A stretch of 33,065 nt of DNA from Asticcacaulis sp. (GCF_027484505.1 NZ_JAIXSV010000084.1:1-33065); one strand, 5' to 3'. Shown: positions 1-7,518, numbered from the stretch's first letter. Notes: a model not told the origin generated them from the sequence alone. Program-made: numbers and translations.

Positions 1-390
1 ATGGCGGCTGACCTGATCGAAAACTACGAGAAGGAGATGCCGGCGTTTCAGTTCATCAAGGACGTGCCGACCGATTGGGCCGACACCCAGATGCTGAACG
101 GCGAGCCGGGCGATTACGCCACGCTGGTGCGCCTCGATAAGCACAGCCGCGACTGGTATCTGGGGGCGGTGACGGACGAAGAGGCGCGCAGTCTTGACAT
201 CGCGCTCGACTTCCTGACGCCCGGCAAGACCTATGAGGCGCAGATCTACCGCGACGGCGACGATGCGGATTACCGCACAGACGCCCGCCATTCGATGCGG
301 ATCGAAAAGCGCAAGGTGACCGCCAAAGACCGCCTGACGCTGAAACTGGCGCCCGGCGGCGGTCAGGCCATCCGTTTCAAGGCGTTGTGA
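1..390 (+). CDS. Glycoside hydrolase family 97 (alpha-glucosidase), C-terminal part
   Basis: This is the last 129 residues of a larger protein whose start lies left of the window; the ATG at base 1 is probably an internal methionine. The segment has the hallmarks of the GH97 C-terminal beta-sandwich: 'PAFQFIKDVPTDW', 'LNGEPGDY', 'DWYLGAVTDEEAR' and 'LDFLTPGKTYEAQIYRD'. GH97 enzymes (SusB type) are periplasmic or outer-membrane-associated exo-glycosidases that release glucose or galactose from oligosaccharides. The catalytic domain is not visible, so substrate and mechanism (inverting or retaining) cannot be judged. The stop codon overlaps the start of the next gene, an esterase, by a few bases, so the two are translationally coupled and probably work together in sugar release. 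Confidence 0.85.
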   Translation: MAADLIENYEKEMPAFQFIKDVPTDWADTQMLNGEPGDYATLVRLDKHSRDWYLGAVTDEEARSLDIALDFLTPGKTYEAQIYRDGDDADYRTDARHSMRIEKRKVTAKDRLTLKLAPGGGQAIRFKAL

Positions 391-1337
391 TCATGCGTAC
401 CCTCATTGCGCTCCTTGTCACCCTGATCCTCGCTGTACCGGTGGGGGCAGGGGCCGCTGATCCTGTGCCGACGCAGAGAGTCAGCGCTACCGCCGATGTG
501 CCGCACGGCCGGCTCGATAAGTACGAGGCCTTCCCCTCGCGTTTCGTCAGCGCCCGCCATGTCTGGGTGTGGGTGCCCGAAGGCTACGACCCCAAGGGGC
601 CGCGACTGCCGGTCATCTATATGCACGACGGGCAGAACCTGTTTGAGACGTCCACCGCCTATGGCGGCAAGGAGTGGGGCATTGACGAGGCCCTCAGCGC
701 CATGGACCGGAAGGCCATCGTCGTGGGGGTGTGGAACTCGCCCACGCGCTATGCCGACTATTTCCCGCAAAAGCTGGCGGCCTATCTGCCCGCTGATATG
801 CAGGCGCAGGTGAGGGACATGGCCAGGGGGCAGCTCAAGGCCGACGACTATCTGCGCTTTCTGGTCGAAGAGGTAAAGCCCTTTATCGACCGCACCTATC
901 GCACCCGCCCCGATGCCGCGCATACCGGCATTATGGGCTCCAGCATGGGCGGGCTGATCTCGCTCTATGCGCTGGGCGAATATCCGCAGGTGTTCGGGCG
1001 CGCGGCCTGCGTCTCAATCCACTGGCCGCTGATGGCCCCGCCAACCACGCCGGAAGCGCGCGAGGCGGCGGCGGACGCCACGGCGCAGGCCTGGGAGGCG
1101 TGGTTCCGCGCGGCGCACTTCGACCCAAAGCGTCAGCGGCTCTATATGGACCACGGCACCCGCGATCTCGATGCCAACTACCGGCCCTATAGCCTGAAAA
1201 TGGAGACGGTTCTGCCGCGCTATGGCTGGGTGGAAGGGCGCAACTGGCGCAGTTCGGTGTTCGAAGGCACGACGCACAACGAAGCCGACTGGCGCGCGCG
1301 GGTGGATATTCCGCTGGGGTTCCTGCTGGCGCAGTAG
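387..1337 (+). CDS. Secreted alpha/beta-hydrolase esterase (putative esterase, PF00756-like)
   Basis: 316 residues if the GTG at 387 is used; an ATG two codons later (393) is an equally good start. The N-terminus is a typical Sec signal peptide: Arg at 4, a hydrophobic core at about 5-20, then Ala-Gly-Ala-Ala. The mature part is an esterase-D/alpha-beta hydrolase fold with 'YMHDGQNLF' (79-87), the nucleophile elbow GSSMG with Ser186, a probable acid in 'DHGTRDLD' (about 255-262) and the base His297 in 'GTTHNE'. The family removes acyl groups from carbohydrates or small esters; the exact substrate is not evident. It overlaps the GH97 gene, so a role in deacylating or handling oligosaccharides in the periplasm is inferred. 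The general class is secure, the substrate is not. Confidence 0.85.
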   Translation: MIMRTLIALLVTLILAVPVGAGAADPVPTQRVSATADVPHGRLDKYEAFPSRFVSARHVWVWVPEGYDPKGPRLPVIYMHDGQNLFETSTAYGGKEWGIDEALSAMDRKAIVVGVWNSPTRYADYFPQKLAAYLPADMQAQVRDMARGQLKADDYLRFLVEEVKPFIDRTYRTRPDAAHTGIMGSSMGGLISLYALGEYPQVFGRAACVSIHWPLMAPPTTPEAREAAADATAQAWEAWFRAAHFDPKRQRLYMDHGTRDLDANYRPYSLKMETVLPRYGWVEGRNWRSSVFEGTTHNEADWRARVDIPLGFLLAQ

Positions 1338-1366
1338 TTACCTTCTGTTGGCGCGTCCAAAATGAT

Positions 1367-1433
1367 AACTATAGTTGACAATCCTTGTCTATTCGAATAT
1401 CTATAAACTCACCGACGGCGTCTTCCGTCGGTG
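1367..1433 (+). promoter_or_regulatory. Promoter and candidate operators of the toxin-antitoxin operon
   Basis: A near-consensus sigma-70 promoter is visible: TTGACA at 1375-1380, a 17-base spacer, then TATCTA at 1398-1403. A perfect 10-base palindrome AACTATAGTT (1367-1376) overlaps the -35 box. A 9-base-pair inverted repeat, CACCGACGG / CCGTCGGTG (1410-1418 / 1425-1433), lies at the predicted transcription start. Toxin-antitoxin operons are normally autorepressed through palindromes at the promoter, so either repeat could be the operator. The second could instead be a terminator for the upstream esterase, but only short T stretches follow it. Confidence 0.6.
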
Positions 1434-1523
1434 GCCATTTTGATGTTTGAGACGTTTCAGAAGTTTGTGATGGAATTGGAATGATGTGGCCCTATCCCAT
1501 GCCAAATTCTGGATGCTGTCCTT

Positions 1524-1838
1524 ATGTTCACTATTCACAAAACAGAACGCTTCAAAAAATGGCTAAAGGGTCTGAAGGACCGCTCGGCTAAAGCGCGCAT
1601 TGTCTTGCGGCTGGAGCGTGTGGAAGAAGGCAATTTAGGCGATACCAAGTCGGTCGGTGCCGGTGTTTATGAATTGCGTATCCATACCGGACCCGGCTAT
1701 CGGGTCTATTATGCCCGCAGTGGAGAGGAGATAATTCTTCTCCTTTGTGGCGGCGACAAGAGCAGTCAGGATGCCGATATTCTGGCGGCCAGGGCTTTGT
1801 GGGAGGATATTCAGGATGGAAAAAATCACGCCTTTTGA
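1524..1838 (+). CDS. Type II toxin, RelE/ParE superfamily (HigB-like addiction-module killer)
   Basis: A 104-residue basic protein of the RelE/HigB fold (PF05973-like). Characteristic stretches are 'FKKWLKGLKD' near the N-terminus, 'GVYELRIHTGPGYRVYYAR' (the central beta-sheet with the Arg/Tyr residues typical of ribosome-dependent mRNA interferases) and 'LLLCGGDKSSQDADI' near the C-terminus. Family members cut mRNA at the ribosome and are neutralised by the partner antitoxin. The reading frame overlaps the antitoxin gene by 23 bases. Gene order is toxin first, as in higBA-type modules. No strong ribosome-binding site precedes the ATG. The segment is more AT-rich than its neighbours, which suggests horizontal acquisition (inference). 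Confidence 0.88.
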   Translation: MFTIHKTERFKKWLKGLKDRSAKARIVLRLERVEEGNLGDTKSVGAGVYELRIHTGPGYRVYYARSGEEIILLLCGGDKSSQDADILAARALWEDIQDGKNHAF

Positions 1839-2094
1839 TCCGGCTGAATTTCTGGATGATCCGGAAACCGCGCTGGCTTACCTCGCGGCGGTATTTGAAG
1901 ACGGTGATGCCGAAGAAATCCGCAAAGGCCTGAACAATGTCGCCCGTGCGCACGGCATAACCGACCTGTCGCGCGAAACCGGCCTGTCGCGTGAGGCGCT
2001 GTACAAGGCGCTGGGTCCATCGGGGAATCCGACGCTGACGACCCTGCTGGCGGTGACCAAGGCGCTCGGTATCCGCCTGTCGGTCGCGGCCTGA
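1816..2094 (+). CDS. Type II antitoxin, HigA-like helix-turn-helix protein
   Basis: A 92-residue protein beginning 'MEKITPFDPAEFLDD'. The ATG at 1816 was chosen over an in-frame upstream ATG (1747) because that extension lies wholly inside the toxin gene and has no family resemblance. The N-terminal half is the 'addiction module antidote' type ('DPETALAYLAAVFEDGDAEEIRKGLNNVARAHG'-like, about residues 14-46). It is followed by an XRE-type helix-turn-helix (about 47-90: 'LSRETGLSREALYKAL', 'PTLTTLLAVTKALG'). The protein should bind and neutralise the upstream toxin and repress their shared promoter at 1367-1433. Translational coupling through the 23-base overlap fits a co-made complex. Confidence 0.88.
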   Translation: MEKITPFDPAEFLDDPETALAYLAAVFEDGDAEEIRKGLNNVARAHGITDLSRETGLSREALYKALGPSGNPTLTTLLAVTKALGIRLSVAA

Positions 2095-2167
2095 GGCGGT
2101 TACCTTTTCCTCCCTGCTTGCGCGGGGGCGCGGAAAGACCGATATGCGGTGACGAAAGCGAGGTCCT

Positions 2168-2866
2168 ATGTCCGTGTCCCCAAGCCCGATTACCGTTGAT
2201 ATCTGGTCCGATCTGATCTGCCCCTTCTGCTGGATCGGCAAGCGCCACTTTGAACAGGCGCTCGAGGGCTTTGCGGGTAAGCATCAGGTGACGGTGCGCC
2301 ATCACGCTTTTCGCTTGGGACCAGATGCGCCGGTCGCGCCGGTGGGGCAGATGCTGCAACAGAAGTACGGGCTGACGGCGGCTCAGGCCGAGCAAAATCA
2401 GGCGCACGTCGAGCAGATGGCGGCGGCGGCCGGGCTGAATATGACGCTCGCAGGCACGTTTTACGGCGATACGCTGAAGGCGCACCGGCTGGTGAAGTTC
2501 GCGCAGGACAAGGGCCTTGGGGCGCAGGCGGTTGAGCGGCTCTATCGCGCCTATTTTGCCGAAACGCAGTCCCTTTTTGATGAGGCGACACTTGTGGCGC
2601 TGGCCGTTGAGATCGGTCTGGATGCGGCGGAGACGGAAGCCTTCCTGAAAACCGACCGCTATGCCGACACGGTGCAGGAAGAACAGGAATTCATCACCCT
2701 GCGCGGCGTGCAGGGCGTGCCGTTTTTCGTCATCAACGACCGCTATGCCGTGTCAGGTGCGCAGCCGGTGGCGGGCTTCACGCAGGTGCTGAACCGCGCC
2801 TGGGACGACCTTCCGCCAGAGGTCAAGGCTGGCCCGGCATGTGACGATGGGGTGTGTGCGGTTTAA
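2168..2866 (+). CDS. DsbA-family oxidoreductase, FrnE-like
   Basis: A 232-residue thioredoxin-fold protein of the DsbA/FrnE branch (also annotated as 2-hydroxychromene-2-carboxylate isomerase-like). The redox motif is CPFC at residues 18-21 in 'WSDLICPFCWIGKRHFEQAL', directly after the first strand. A helical insertion follows, then the cis-Pro loop 'GVQGVPFFVINDRYAVSGAQP' near 180-200. There is no signal peptide, so it is likely cytoplasmic. A second cysteine pair at the extreme C-terminus ('CDDGVC') may form a second disulfide, as reported for FrnE of other bacteria. A GAGG ribosome-binding site lies 5 bases before the ATG. The true substrate is unknown; disulfide shuffling under oxidative stress is the usual role. 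Confidence 0.85.
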   Translation: MSVSPSPITVDIWSDLICPFCWIGKRHFEQALEGFAGKHQVTVRHHAFRLGPDAPVAPVGQMLQQKYGLTAAQAEQNQAHVEQMAAAAGLNMTLAGTFYGDTLKAHRLVKFAQDKGLGAQAVERLYRAYFAETQSLFDEATLVALAVEIGLDAAETEAFLKTDRYADTVQEEQEFITLRGVQGVPFFVINDRYAVSGAQPVAGFTQVLNRAWDDLPPEVKAGPACDDGVCAV

Positions 2867-2869
2867 GTT

Positions 2870-2891
2870 CCTCCCCCGAAGTCAGGGGAGG
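2870..2891. terminator. GC-rich hairpin between convergent genes
   Basis: CCTCCCC (2870-2876) pairs with GGGGAGG (2885-2891) over an 8-base loop, just after the oxidoreductase stop and before the convergent esterase stop. It could end transcription from either side, although the T-run is weak. A related sequence sits at 3719-3739 on the other side of the esterase gene. Confidence 0.5.
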
Positions 2892-2903
2892 CGCTTTCTT
2901 TCG

Positions 2904-3701
2904 CTACTTCACCAGTGCCTTCACCTTGGGGTCGGCTTTGACCCACAGATCGACCACCATCTGACCGAAATAGTCTGAGCCCCTAGGGCCGAGGTGGGTG
3001 TAGTCGAAGGCCTGTGCTGAGCCCTGACCCTGTGAGGCGTCGGTGAATTTGGCAGGCACCGTGGTGCCGGTCGGCGCAGCGTCGCGCACATTCTGCGGCA
3101 CCGGCTGCCCGGCGAGGCTCAGCGATTCGACCGCGCCCATCGCCTGCACCTTTGCCTGACCTTCGGCATAGAGGTCGATCAGGGTGGTGTCCGTGGTGCG
3201 CGCGATCAGGCGCGTCACCTGCGCCCAGCGCAGAAGGCCGCTCTGCAATTGCCCATTTTTGAAATGGCGCTGCGTCAGGGGCGTGACCAGCACCGGCACC
3301 GCCCCCGCTTTCTTCACATCGAGCACATAGCCGCGCATGTTCGGGCCGAACTCGGTTTCAAGGTCGGTGTGGCGTTCAGGTCGGGAGGAGCCGTCATTGT
3401 GTCCGAACTGGATCAGCACATAGGTCTTTGACGCCGTGCCATCATTCAGTTGCGCGATAATCTTGTCCCACAGGCCTTCTACGCGATAGCTCTTGGACGA
3501 ACGCCCGCCGCGCGCGGCATTGACGCAGACCACTTCGGGTTTGAACTGCGCGCAGAAGCCTTTGCCGTAGCCCGACTTGTCCGTCATGGTCGAGTCGCCG
3601 ACCAGAATGACGCGCACCGGTCGCGTATCGGCGGGTTTGTCTGCCGCCAGAACCGGCGTTGAAAACAGCAAAGTGGCAGCGATCAGGGTGCGACGAAGCA
3701 T
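2904..3701 (-). CDS. Secreted rhamnogalacturonan acetylesterase (SGNH/GDSL hydrolase)
   Basis: 265 residues from the ATG at 3701, chosen because an AGAGGA ribosome-binding site lies just upstream and the protein then starts with a clean signal peptide ('MLRRTLIAATLLFSTPVLAA'). SGNH-hydrolase blocks are visible: block I 'VGDSTM' (nucleophile Ser), the Gly block 'ARGGRSSKSY', block III 'GHNDGSS' and block V 'DYTHLGPRGSDYF' (Asp and His). The pattern is that of the rhamnogalacturonan acetylesterase family, which removes acetyl groups from the pectin backbone. This fits a plant-material-degrading lifestyle together with the GH97 and esterase genes nearby, although it is not in the same operon. 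Confidence 0.88.
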   Translation of the reverse strand: MLRRTLIAATLLFSTPVLAADKPADTRPVRVILVGDSTMTDKSGYGKGFCAQFKPEVVCVNAARGGRSSKSYRVEGLWDKIIAQLNDGTASKTYVLIQFGHNDGSSRPERHTDLETEFGPNMRGYVLDVKKAGAVPVLVTPLTQRHFKNGQLQSGLLRWAQVTRLIARTTDTTLIDLYAEGQAKVQAMGAVESLSLAGQPVPQNVRDAAPTGTTVPAKFTDASQGQGSAQAFDYTHLGPRGSDYFGQMVVDLWVKADPKVKALVK

Positions 3702-3718
3702 CGGGCGTCCTCTTATCT

Positions 3719-3739
3719 TCTCCCCCACGAAAAAGGGGA
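3719..3739. repeat. Small GC hairpin related to the one at 2870-2891
   Basis: TCCCC (3721-3725) can pair with GGGGA (3735-3739). The core resembles the hairpin on the other side of the acetylesterase gene (CTCCCCC...GGGGA with an A-rich loop). It lies between divergent genes, so a terminator role is unlikely; a copy of a dispersed intergenic repeat is the better reading. Confidence 0.35.
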
Positions 3740-3801
3740 TGTGTTGATTATTTGCGAGCATATACGATCAGTTTTGATTGTAAAATAAATCTGGTCATTG
3801 G

Positions 3802-3831
3802 TTGGATTTTGTACCGGCTCGGACCTATATA
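3802..3831 (+). promoter_or_regulatory. Candidate promoter of the ABC exporter gene
   Basis: TTGGAT at 3802-3807 and TATATA at 3826-3831 with an 18-base spacer. They lie about 45 bases before the ATG at 3875, in the gap between divergent genes. This is a motif match only. Confidence 0.4.
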
Positions 3832-3874
3832 TGCGCAATCCTTTGCTGCACCGAAAATCGAGTCCTTCAGCCTG

Positions 3875-5740
3875 ATGAACGCGCCCGCCCCCATGCCCAA
3901 GCCGAAAGGCAAGGCCTCCGATACCATCGCCTTCCTCAAACCCTATCTGTGGCCGGAGGGTCGTGCTGACCTGAAGGTGCAGGTGGTGTGGGCGCTGCTG
4001 GCCATGCTGGTGGGCAAGCTGCTGACCATCGCCACGCCCTTTGCCTATAAATGGGCCACCAACGCCTTCACGCCGGGCGAGGCGGGCGGTAAGACCGATC
4101 TTCTGACCCTGGTGCTGGTGTCGCCGGTGATCATGGTGCTGGCCTACGGCGTGGCGCGGATGATGTCGCAGGTGTTCAACAATATCCGTGACGCCATGTT
4201 CGCCGGTGTGGGGCAGCACGCGGTGCGCGGCCTGTCCAATCGCGCCTTCAATCACCTGCACAATCTGTCGTTACGCTTCCATCTGCAACGCCGCACGGGC
4301 GGCCTGTCGCGGGTCATCGAGCGCGGCAAGATGGGCATTGAAACCATTATCCGCCTGACCATGATGGTCGGTATCCCGACGGTGGTGGAATTCGTCCTGA
4401 CCGCCGGCGCGCTGGGGTGGCAGTTCGATCTGATCTATGTGGCGGTCGTGGCCGCGACAGTGGTCGTCTATGTGTGGTTCTCCATCGTCGCCTCGAATAT
4501 GCGTATCGCCATCCGCAAGGAGATGAACGAGGCGGATTCGGACTCGATGTCGAAGGCGGTGGATTCTCTGCTCAACTTCGAAACCGTCAAATATTTCGGC
4601 AATGAACAGCTTGAGCGCAGCCGCTATGACCGCGCCACGGCGGCCTATGAGAAGGCGGCGATTAAGACCTATACCTCTCTGGCCTGGCTCAATATCGGGC
4701 AGGCCGTGATCTTCTCCATCGGCATGACCATTGTGATGCTGATGTCGGCCTATGAGGTGATGAACGGCACCAAGTCGCTGGGCCACTTCGTGCTGGTCAA
4801 CGCCTTCATGATGCAACTGGCCATTCCGCTGAACTTTATCGGCACGCTGTACCGCGAAATTTCCACTGGCCTGATCGACATGGAAGCCATGTTCAAGCTG
4901 CTGGATGAACCGCAGGAGGTTGTCGATACGCCGGGCGCGCCGGACCTCAAGGTGGGGCAGGGGGCTGTGGCCTTCAAGGACGTGGTGTTTGCTTATGACG
5001 CCGACCGCCCCATCCTCAAGGGCGTGTCGTTTGAGGTGCCGGCGGGCAAGACCGTGGCCATTGTCGGCCCGTCCGGCGCGGGCAAATCGACCATTTCGCG
5101 CCTGCTGTTCCGCTTCTATGACGTGAAGGGCGGCTCTATCGAAATCGACGGGCAGGATATCCGCCACGTCAATCAGGCGAGTTTGCGCCGCGCCATCGGC
5201 ATGGTGCCGCAGGACACGGTGCTGTTTAACGACACCATCGCCTACAATATCGGCTATGGCCGCAACGGCGCCTCACGCGAAGAGGTCGAGGCCGCCGCCG
5301 AACAGGCGCAGATTTCGGCCTTCATCGCCTCTTTGCCGCAGGGCTATAACACCGAGGTCGGTGAACGCGGGCTCAAGCTGTCGGGCGGTGAAAAGCAGCG
5401 CGTGGCGATTGCGCGCACGCTGCTGAAATCGCCACCGATCCTGATCCTCGATGAGGCAACGTCGGCGCTCGATACCCATACGGAGCGCGAAATTCAGGCG
5501 GCGCTGGATGAGGTGTCGCAGAACCGCACGACCCTGGTCATTGCGCACCGGCTTTCGACCGTCGTGGGGGCCGATGAAATTCTGGTGCTCAAGGACGGGC
5601 TGGTGGCTGAACGCGGCAATCACGCCGAACTGATGAAGCTGAAAGGCCTCTATTTCGGTATGTGGGAGCGTCAGAAAGCTGCCGATGCGGCGCGCGACCA
5701 ACTGGCCAAAGCACTGGAGTCCGAGGTCCCGGCGGAGTAG
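3875..5740 (+). CDS. Atm1/HMT1-type ABC exporter (fused membrane and ATPase domains)
   Basis: 621 residues from the ATG at 3875, where the family-like N-terminus begins; an in-frame extension upstream runs through promoter sequence and the divergent gene. The membrane domain (about 35-330) carries the Atm1-typical 'NFETVKYFGNE' (about 234-244). The nucleotide-binding domain has Walker A GPSGAGKS (398-405), the Q-loop in 'MVPQDTVLFNDTI', signature LSGGEKQ (502-508), Walker B 'ILILDEAT' (522-529) and switch His558. Atm1-type half-transporters dimerise in the inner membrane and export glutathione-linked sulfur or metal compounds, supporting Fe-S assembly or heavy-metal tolerance. It is transcribed alone. 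Confidence 0.88.
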   Translation: MNAPAPMPKPKGKASDTIAFLKPYLWPEGRADLKVQVVWALLAMLVGKLLTIATPFAYKWATNAFTPGEAGGKTDLLTLVLVSPVIMVLAYGVARMMSQVFNNIRDAMFAGVGQHAVRGLSNRAFNHLHNLSLRFHLQRRTGGLSRVIERGKMGIETIIRLTMMVGIPTVVEFVLTAGALGWQFDLIYVAVVAATVVVYVWFSIVASNMRIAIRKEMNEADSDSMSKAVDSLLNFETVKYFGNEQLERSRYDRATAAYEKAAIKTYTSLAWLNIGQAVIFSIGMTIVMLMSAYEVMNGTKSLGHFVLVNAFMMQLAIPLNFIGTLYREISTGLIDMEAMFKLLDEPQEVVDTPGAPDLKVGQGAVAFKDVVFAYDADRPILKGVSFEVPAGKTVAIVGPSGAGKSTISRLLFRFYDVKGGSIEIDGQDIRHVNQASLRRAIGMVPQDTVLFNDTIAYNIGYGRNGASREEVEAAAEQAQISAFIASLPQGYNTEVGERGLKLSGGEKQRVAIARTLLKSPPILILDEATSALDTHTEREIQAALDEVSQNRTTLVIAHRLSTVVGADEILVLKDGLVAERGNHAELMKLKGLYFGMWERQKAADAARDQLAKALESEVPAE

Positions 5741-5875
5741 TGCCTTTGCTTATGGTAATGACCGAAGGTGCTGAGTGTTTGTATTATAGCTTCCCGCACG
5801 AGCCTGCGCCGCAGGTGAGATGTCTTGCGGCTTTGCCACAGCTTACAGGCAGATAGACGGATAAACCACCCCACC

Positions 5876-5919
5876 CCCATTTGCTCCGCAAATGGGCCCC
5901 CTCCCCGCCAGCGGGGAGG
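5876..5919. repeat. Twin-hairpin intergenic repeat
   Basis: Two adjacent perfect inverted repeats: CCCATTTGC / GCAAATGGG (5876-5884 / 5888-5896, 3-base loop) and CCTCCCCGC / GCGGGGAGG (5900-5908 / 5911-5919, 2-base loop). It lies between the convergent ABC exporter and parD-like genes, so it may work as a bidirectional terminator. The shape also fits a REP-like dispersed element. Shorter relatives appear at 2870-2891 and 3719-3739. Confidence 0.6.
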
Positions 5920-5928
5920 TATAAGGGG

Positions 5929-6198
5929 TTAGCCGGAATGTGGCTGTCTGTTTTCGAGGGCTGCCAGTTCAGCATCCAGTTCGGCAAACACGTCTTCAAT
6001 ATCATGGACGCGCCCCGCTTCAGCATCGCGCAAGCCTTCCTGTATGGCGGCATCAAAGGCTGCCAGACGGCGTTCGCGGTCTTCCATCAGGCGCAGGGCG
6101 TCGCGCAGGACTTCGCTGGCATTATTGTAGCGCCCGCTGGCCAGTTGCGTCTGGATGAAGTTTTCGAAGTGAGCCCCAAGGCTGTAGCTGCTCGGCAT
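5929..6198 (-). CDS. Solitary ParD/CopG-type antitoxin
   Basis: An 89-residue protein with the ParD family start 'SYSLGAHFENFIQTQLASGRYNNASEVLRDALRLMEDRE', a ribbon-helix-helix DNA-binding segment (about residues 3-42). A charged helical tail follows ('RLAAFDAAIQEGLRDAEAG', 'DVFAELDAELA') of the kind that wraps around a ParE toxin. In normal parDE operons the toxin gene overlaps or directly follows parD. Here nothing downstream encodes a RelE/ParE fold, and a twin-hairpin repeat starts 10 bases after the stop. The promoter and operator upstream look intact. It may be a relic, or an antitoxin acting on a toxin elsewhere in the genome. Confidence 0.88.
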   Translation of the reverse strand: MPSSYSLGAHFENFIQTQLASGRYNNASEVLRDALRLMEDRERRLAAFDAAIQEGLRDAEAGRVHDIEDVFAELDAELAALENRQPHSG

Positions 6199-6210
6199 GA
6201 CGCGTCTCCG

Positions 6211-6249
6211 TTATCATCTAATGATAATTCCGCAGATGCGCCCCGTCAA
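6211..6249 (-). promoter_or_regulatory. Promoter and operator of the parD-like gene
   Basis: Read on the minus strand, TTGACG (6249-6244), a 17-base spacer and TATCAT (6226-6221) form a good sigma-70 promoter about 20 bases before the start codon. A perfect 7-base inverted repeat, TTATCAT-N3-ATGATAA (6211-6227), overlaps the -10 box. Ribbon-helix-helix antitoxins bind short palindromes, so this is a strong candidate for an autoregulatory operator. Confidence 0.65.
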
Positions 6250-6353
6250 ATCACGGTTCAGGGCTTGGCTGGTTATGCCAACGGCCGAAGAGGTATAAGC
6301 TACGATTTCTGACTATTATGATCGGCGCTTTTCAGAAGCTTTTCCAGTATTGC

Positions 6354-7136
6354 CTATGCTGCCGTCCAGCCGCCGTCGATGGATTGCAGCGCACCGGTGA
6401 TCGACTTTGCCGCATCCGAAGACAGGAAGACGACCAGTTCGGCGATGTCGTCGGTTTCGACGAATTTTTTGGTTGGCTGGGCCGCCAGCAGCACGTCCTT
6501 GATCACCTGTTCTTCGGTCAGGCCGCGGGCTTTGGCGGTATCGGGGATCTGCTTTTCGACCAGCGGCGTCAGCACATAGCCGGGGCAGATGGCATTGCAG
6601 GTCACGCCGTGCTCCGCCCCTTCGAGCGCGATGGTTTTGGTCAGGCCGGCAATGCCGTGTTTGGCTGCCACATAGGCCGCCTTGAACGGCGAGGCGACGA
6701 GGGCGTGCGCCGAGGCGATATTGATGATCCGGCCCCAGCCGCGTTCCTTCATGCCCTTGAAACTGAGGCGCGTGGTGTGGAACGCCGCCGACAGGTTCAG
6801 CGCGATGATCATGTTCCACTTATCGACCGGGAAGTCTTCGATGGGGGACACGTGCTGAATGCCGGCATTGTTGACCAGAATGTCCAGCCCACCCAGCTTT
6901 TGCGTCGTGTCCGTGATCAGGGCCTCGATGGCTTCGGCCTTCGTCAGGTCGGCCCCGTTAAAGGCCACCTCAACGCCGAATTCGGCCGCCATGTCGGCGC
7001 GCAGCTTTTCGATTTCAGCGGCATCCCCCATGCCGTTCAGCATCACCTTTGCCCCCTTTGAGGCCAGCTTGCGCGCGATGGCCAGTCCGATGCCCGACGT
7101 TGAGCCGGTTACGAGGGCGGTTTTGCCAGTCAGCAT
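6354..7136 (-). CDS. bdhA: 3-hydroxybutyrate dehydrogenase (short-chain dehydrogenase)
   Basis: A 260-residue SDR enzyme that interconverts 3-hydroxybutyrate and acetoacetate with NAD, the step that returns polyhydroxybutyrate monomers to central metabolism. The cofactor motif is TGSTSGIG (10-17), with NNAG at 89-92. The catalytic triad is Ser142, Tyr155 and Lys159 in 'ASAHALVASPFKAAYVAAKHG'. The segment around 'GIQHVSPIEDFPVDKWNMIIALNLSAAFH' and the ending 'ALQSIDGGWTAA' are diagnostic of BdhA rather than other SDRs. It follows the phasin gene after a 10-base gap. Its ribosome-binding site AGGAG overlaps the phasin stop codon, so the two form one operon. Confidence 0.92.
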   Translation of the reverse strand: MLTGKTALVTGSTSGIGLAIARKLASKGAKVMLNGMGDAAEIEKLRADMAAEFGVEVAFNGADLTKAEAIEALITDTTQKLGGLDILVNNAGIQHVSPIEDFPVDKWNMIIALNLSAAFHTTRLSFKGMKERGWGRIINIASAHALVASPFKAAYVAAKHGIAGLTKTIALEGAEHGVTCNAICPGYVLTPLVEKQIPDTAKARGLTEEQVIKDVLLAAQPTKKFVETDDIAELVVFLSSDAAKSITGALQSIDGGWTAA

Positions 7137-7146
7137 AGGGATACTC

Positions 7147-7518
7147 CTATTTGGGTTGGGATTCGTCCCCGGATTCTTTGGGGGGAAGGTCGTCGCCTTG
7201 CGGCACTGAGGCGTTCAACGCCTGAAGACCGCAGTGTTCGACAAAGCTCATGGTGGCACGGGTCTGGTTCTGACCGTATTTGACGCAGGTCTTGGCCCAC
7301 TGGCTCTGAAGCTCGCGCAGTTCGGCCGGGTCGCGCGTCTGGGCCGCCTGCTGCATCAGCGACAGGGCGTCGCGCGTAAAGGCCGTGGTTTCCTGCGCAT
7401 AGCGGTGGGAGGACGCCGATACCATGCCGATCAGATTGACCAGACTGCGCGCCGCCAGTTGCTGCTGCGCGCCCATCATTTTCAGGCCCTGTTCAAACGG
7501 TGAATGGGGTTTGGTCAT
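7147..7518 (-). CDS. Phasin-family protein (PHB granule-associated)
   Basis: 123 residues from the ATG at 7518, preceded by a GGGGA ribosome-binding site; a longer in-frame start at 7566 has none. The protein is almost wholly helical, with the phasin-like core 'SPFEQGLKMMGAQQQLAARSLVNLIGMVSASSHRYAQETTAFTRDALSLMQQ' (spanning about 6-57) and 'DPAELRELQSQWAKTCVKYGQNQ'. Phasins coat polyhydroxybutyrate granules and control their number and size. The operon with bdhA supports this. It is shorter than many phasins and could also be grouped as a phasin-like protein of unknown function. Confidence 0.75.
   Translation of the reverse strand: MTKPHSPFEQGLKMMGAQQQLAARSLVNLIGMVSASSHRYAQETTAFTRDALSLMQQAAQTRDPAELRELQSQWAKTCVKYGQNQTRATMSFVEHCGLQALNASVPQGDDLPPKESGDESQPK

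Noticed and set aside
5671-5880. A possible ParE toxin downstream of the ParD-like gene
   Set aside because: The short minus-strand frames there have no RelE/ParE pattern, overlap the ABC exporter end and the hairpin repeat, and lack start signals.
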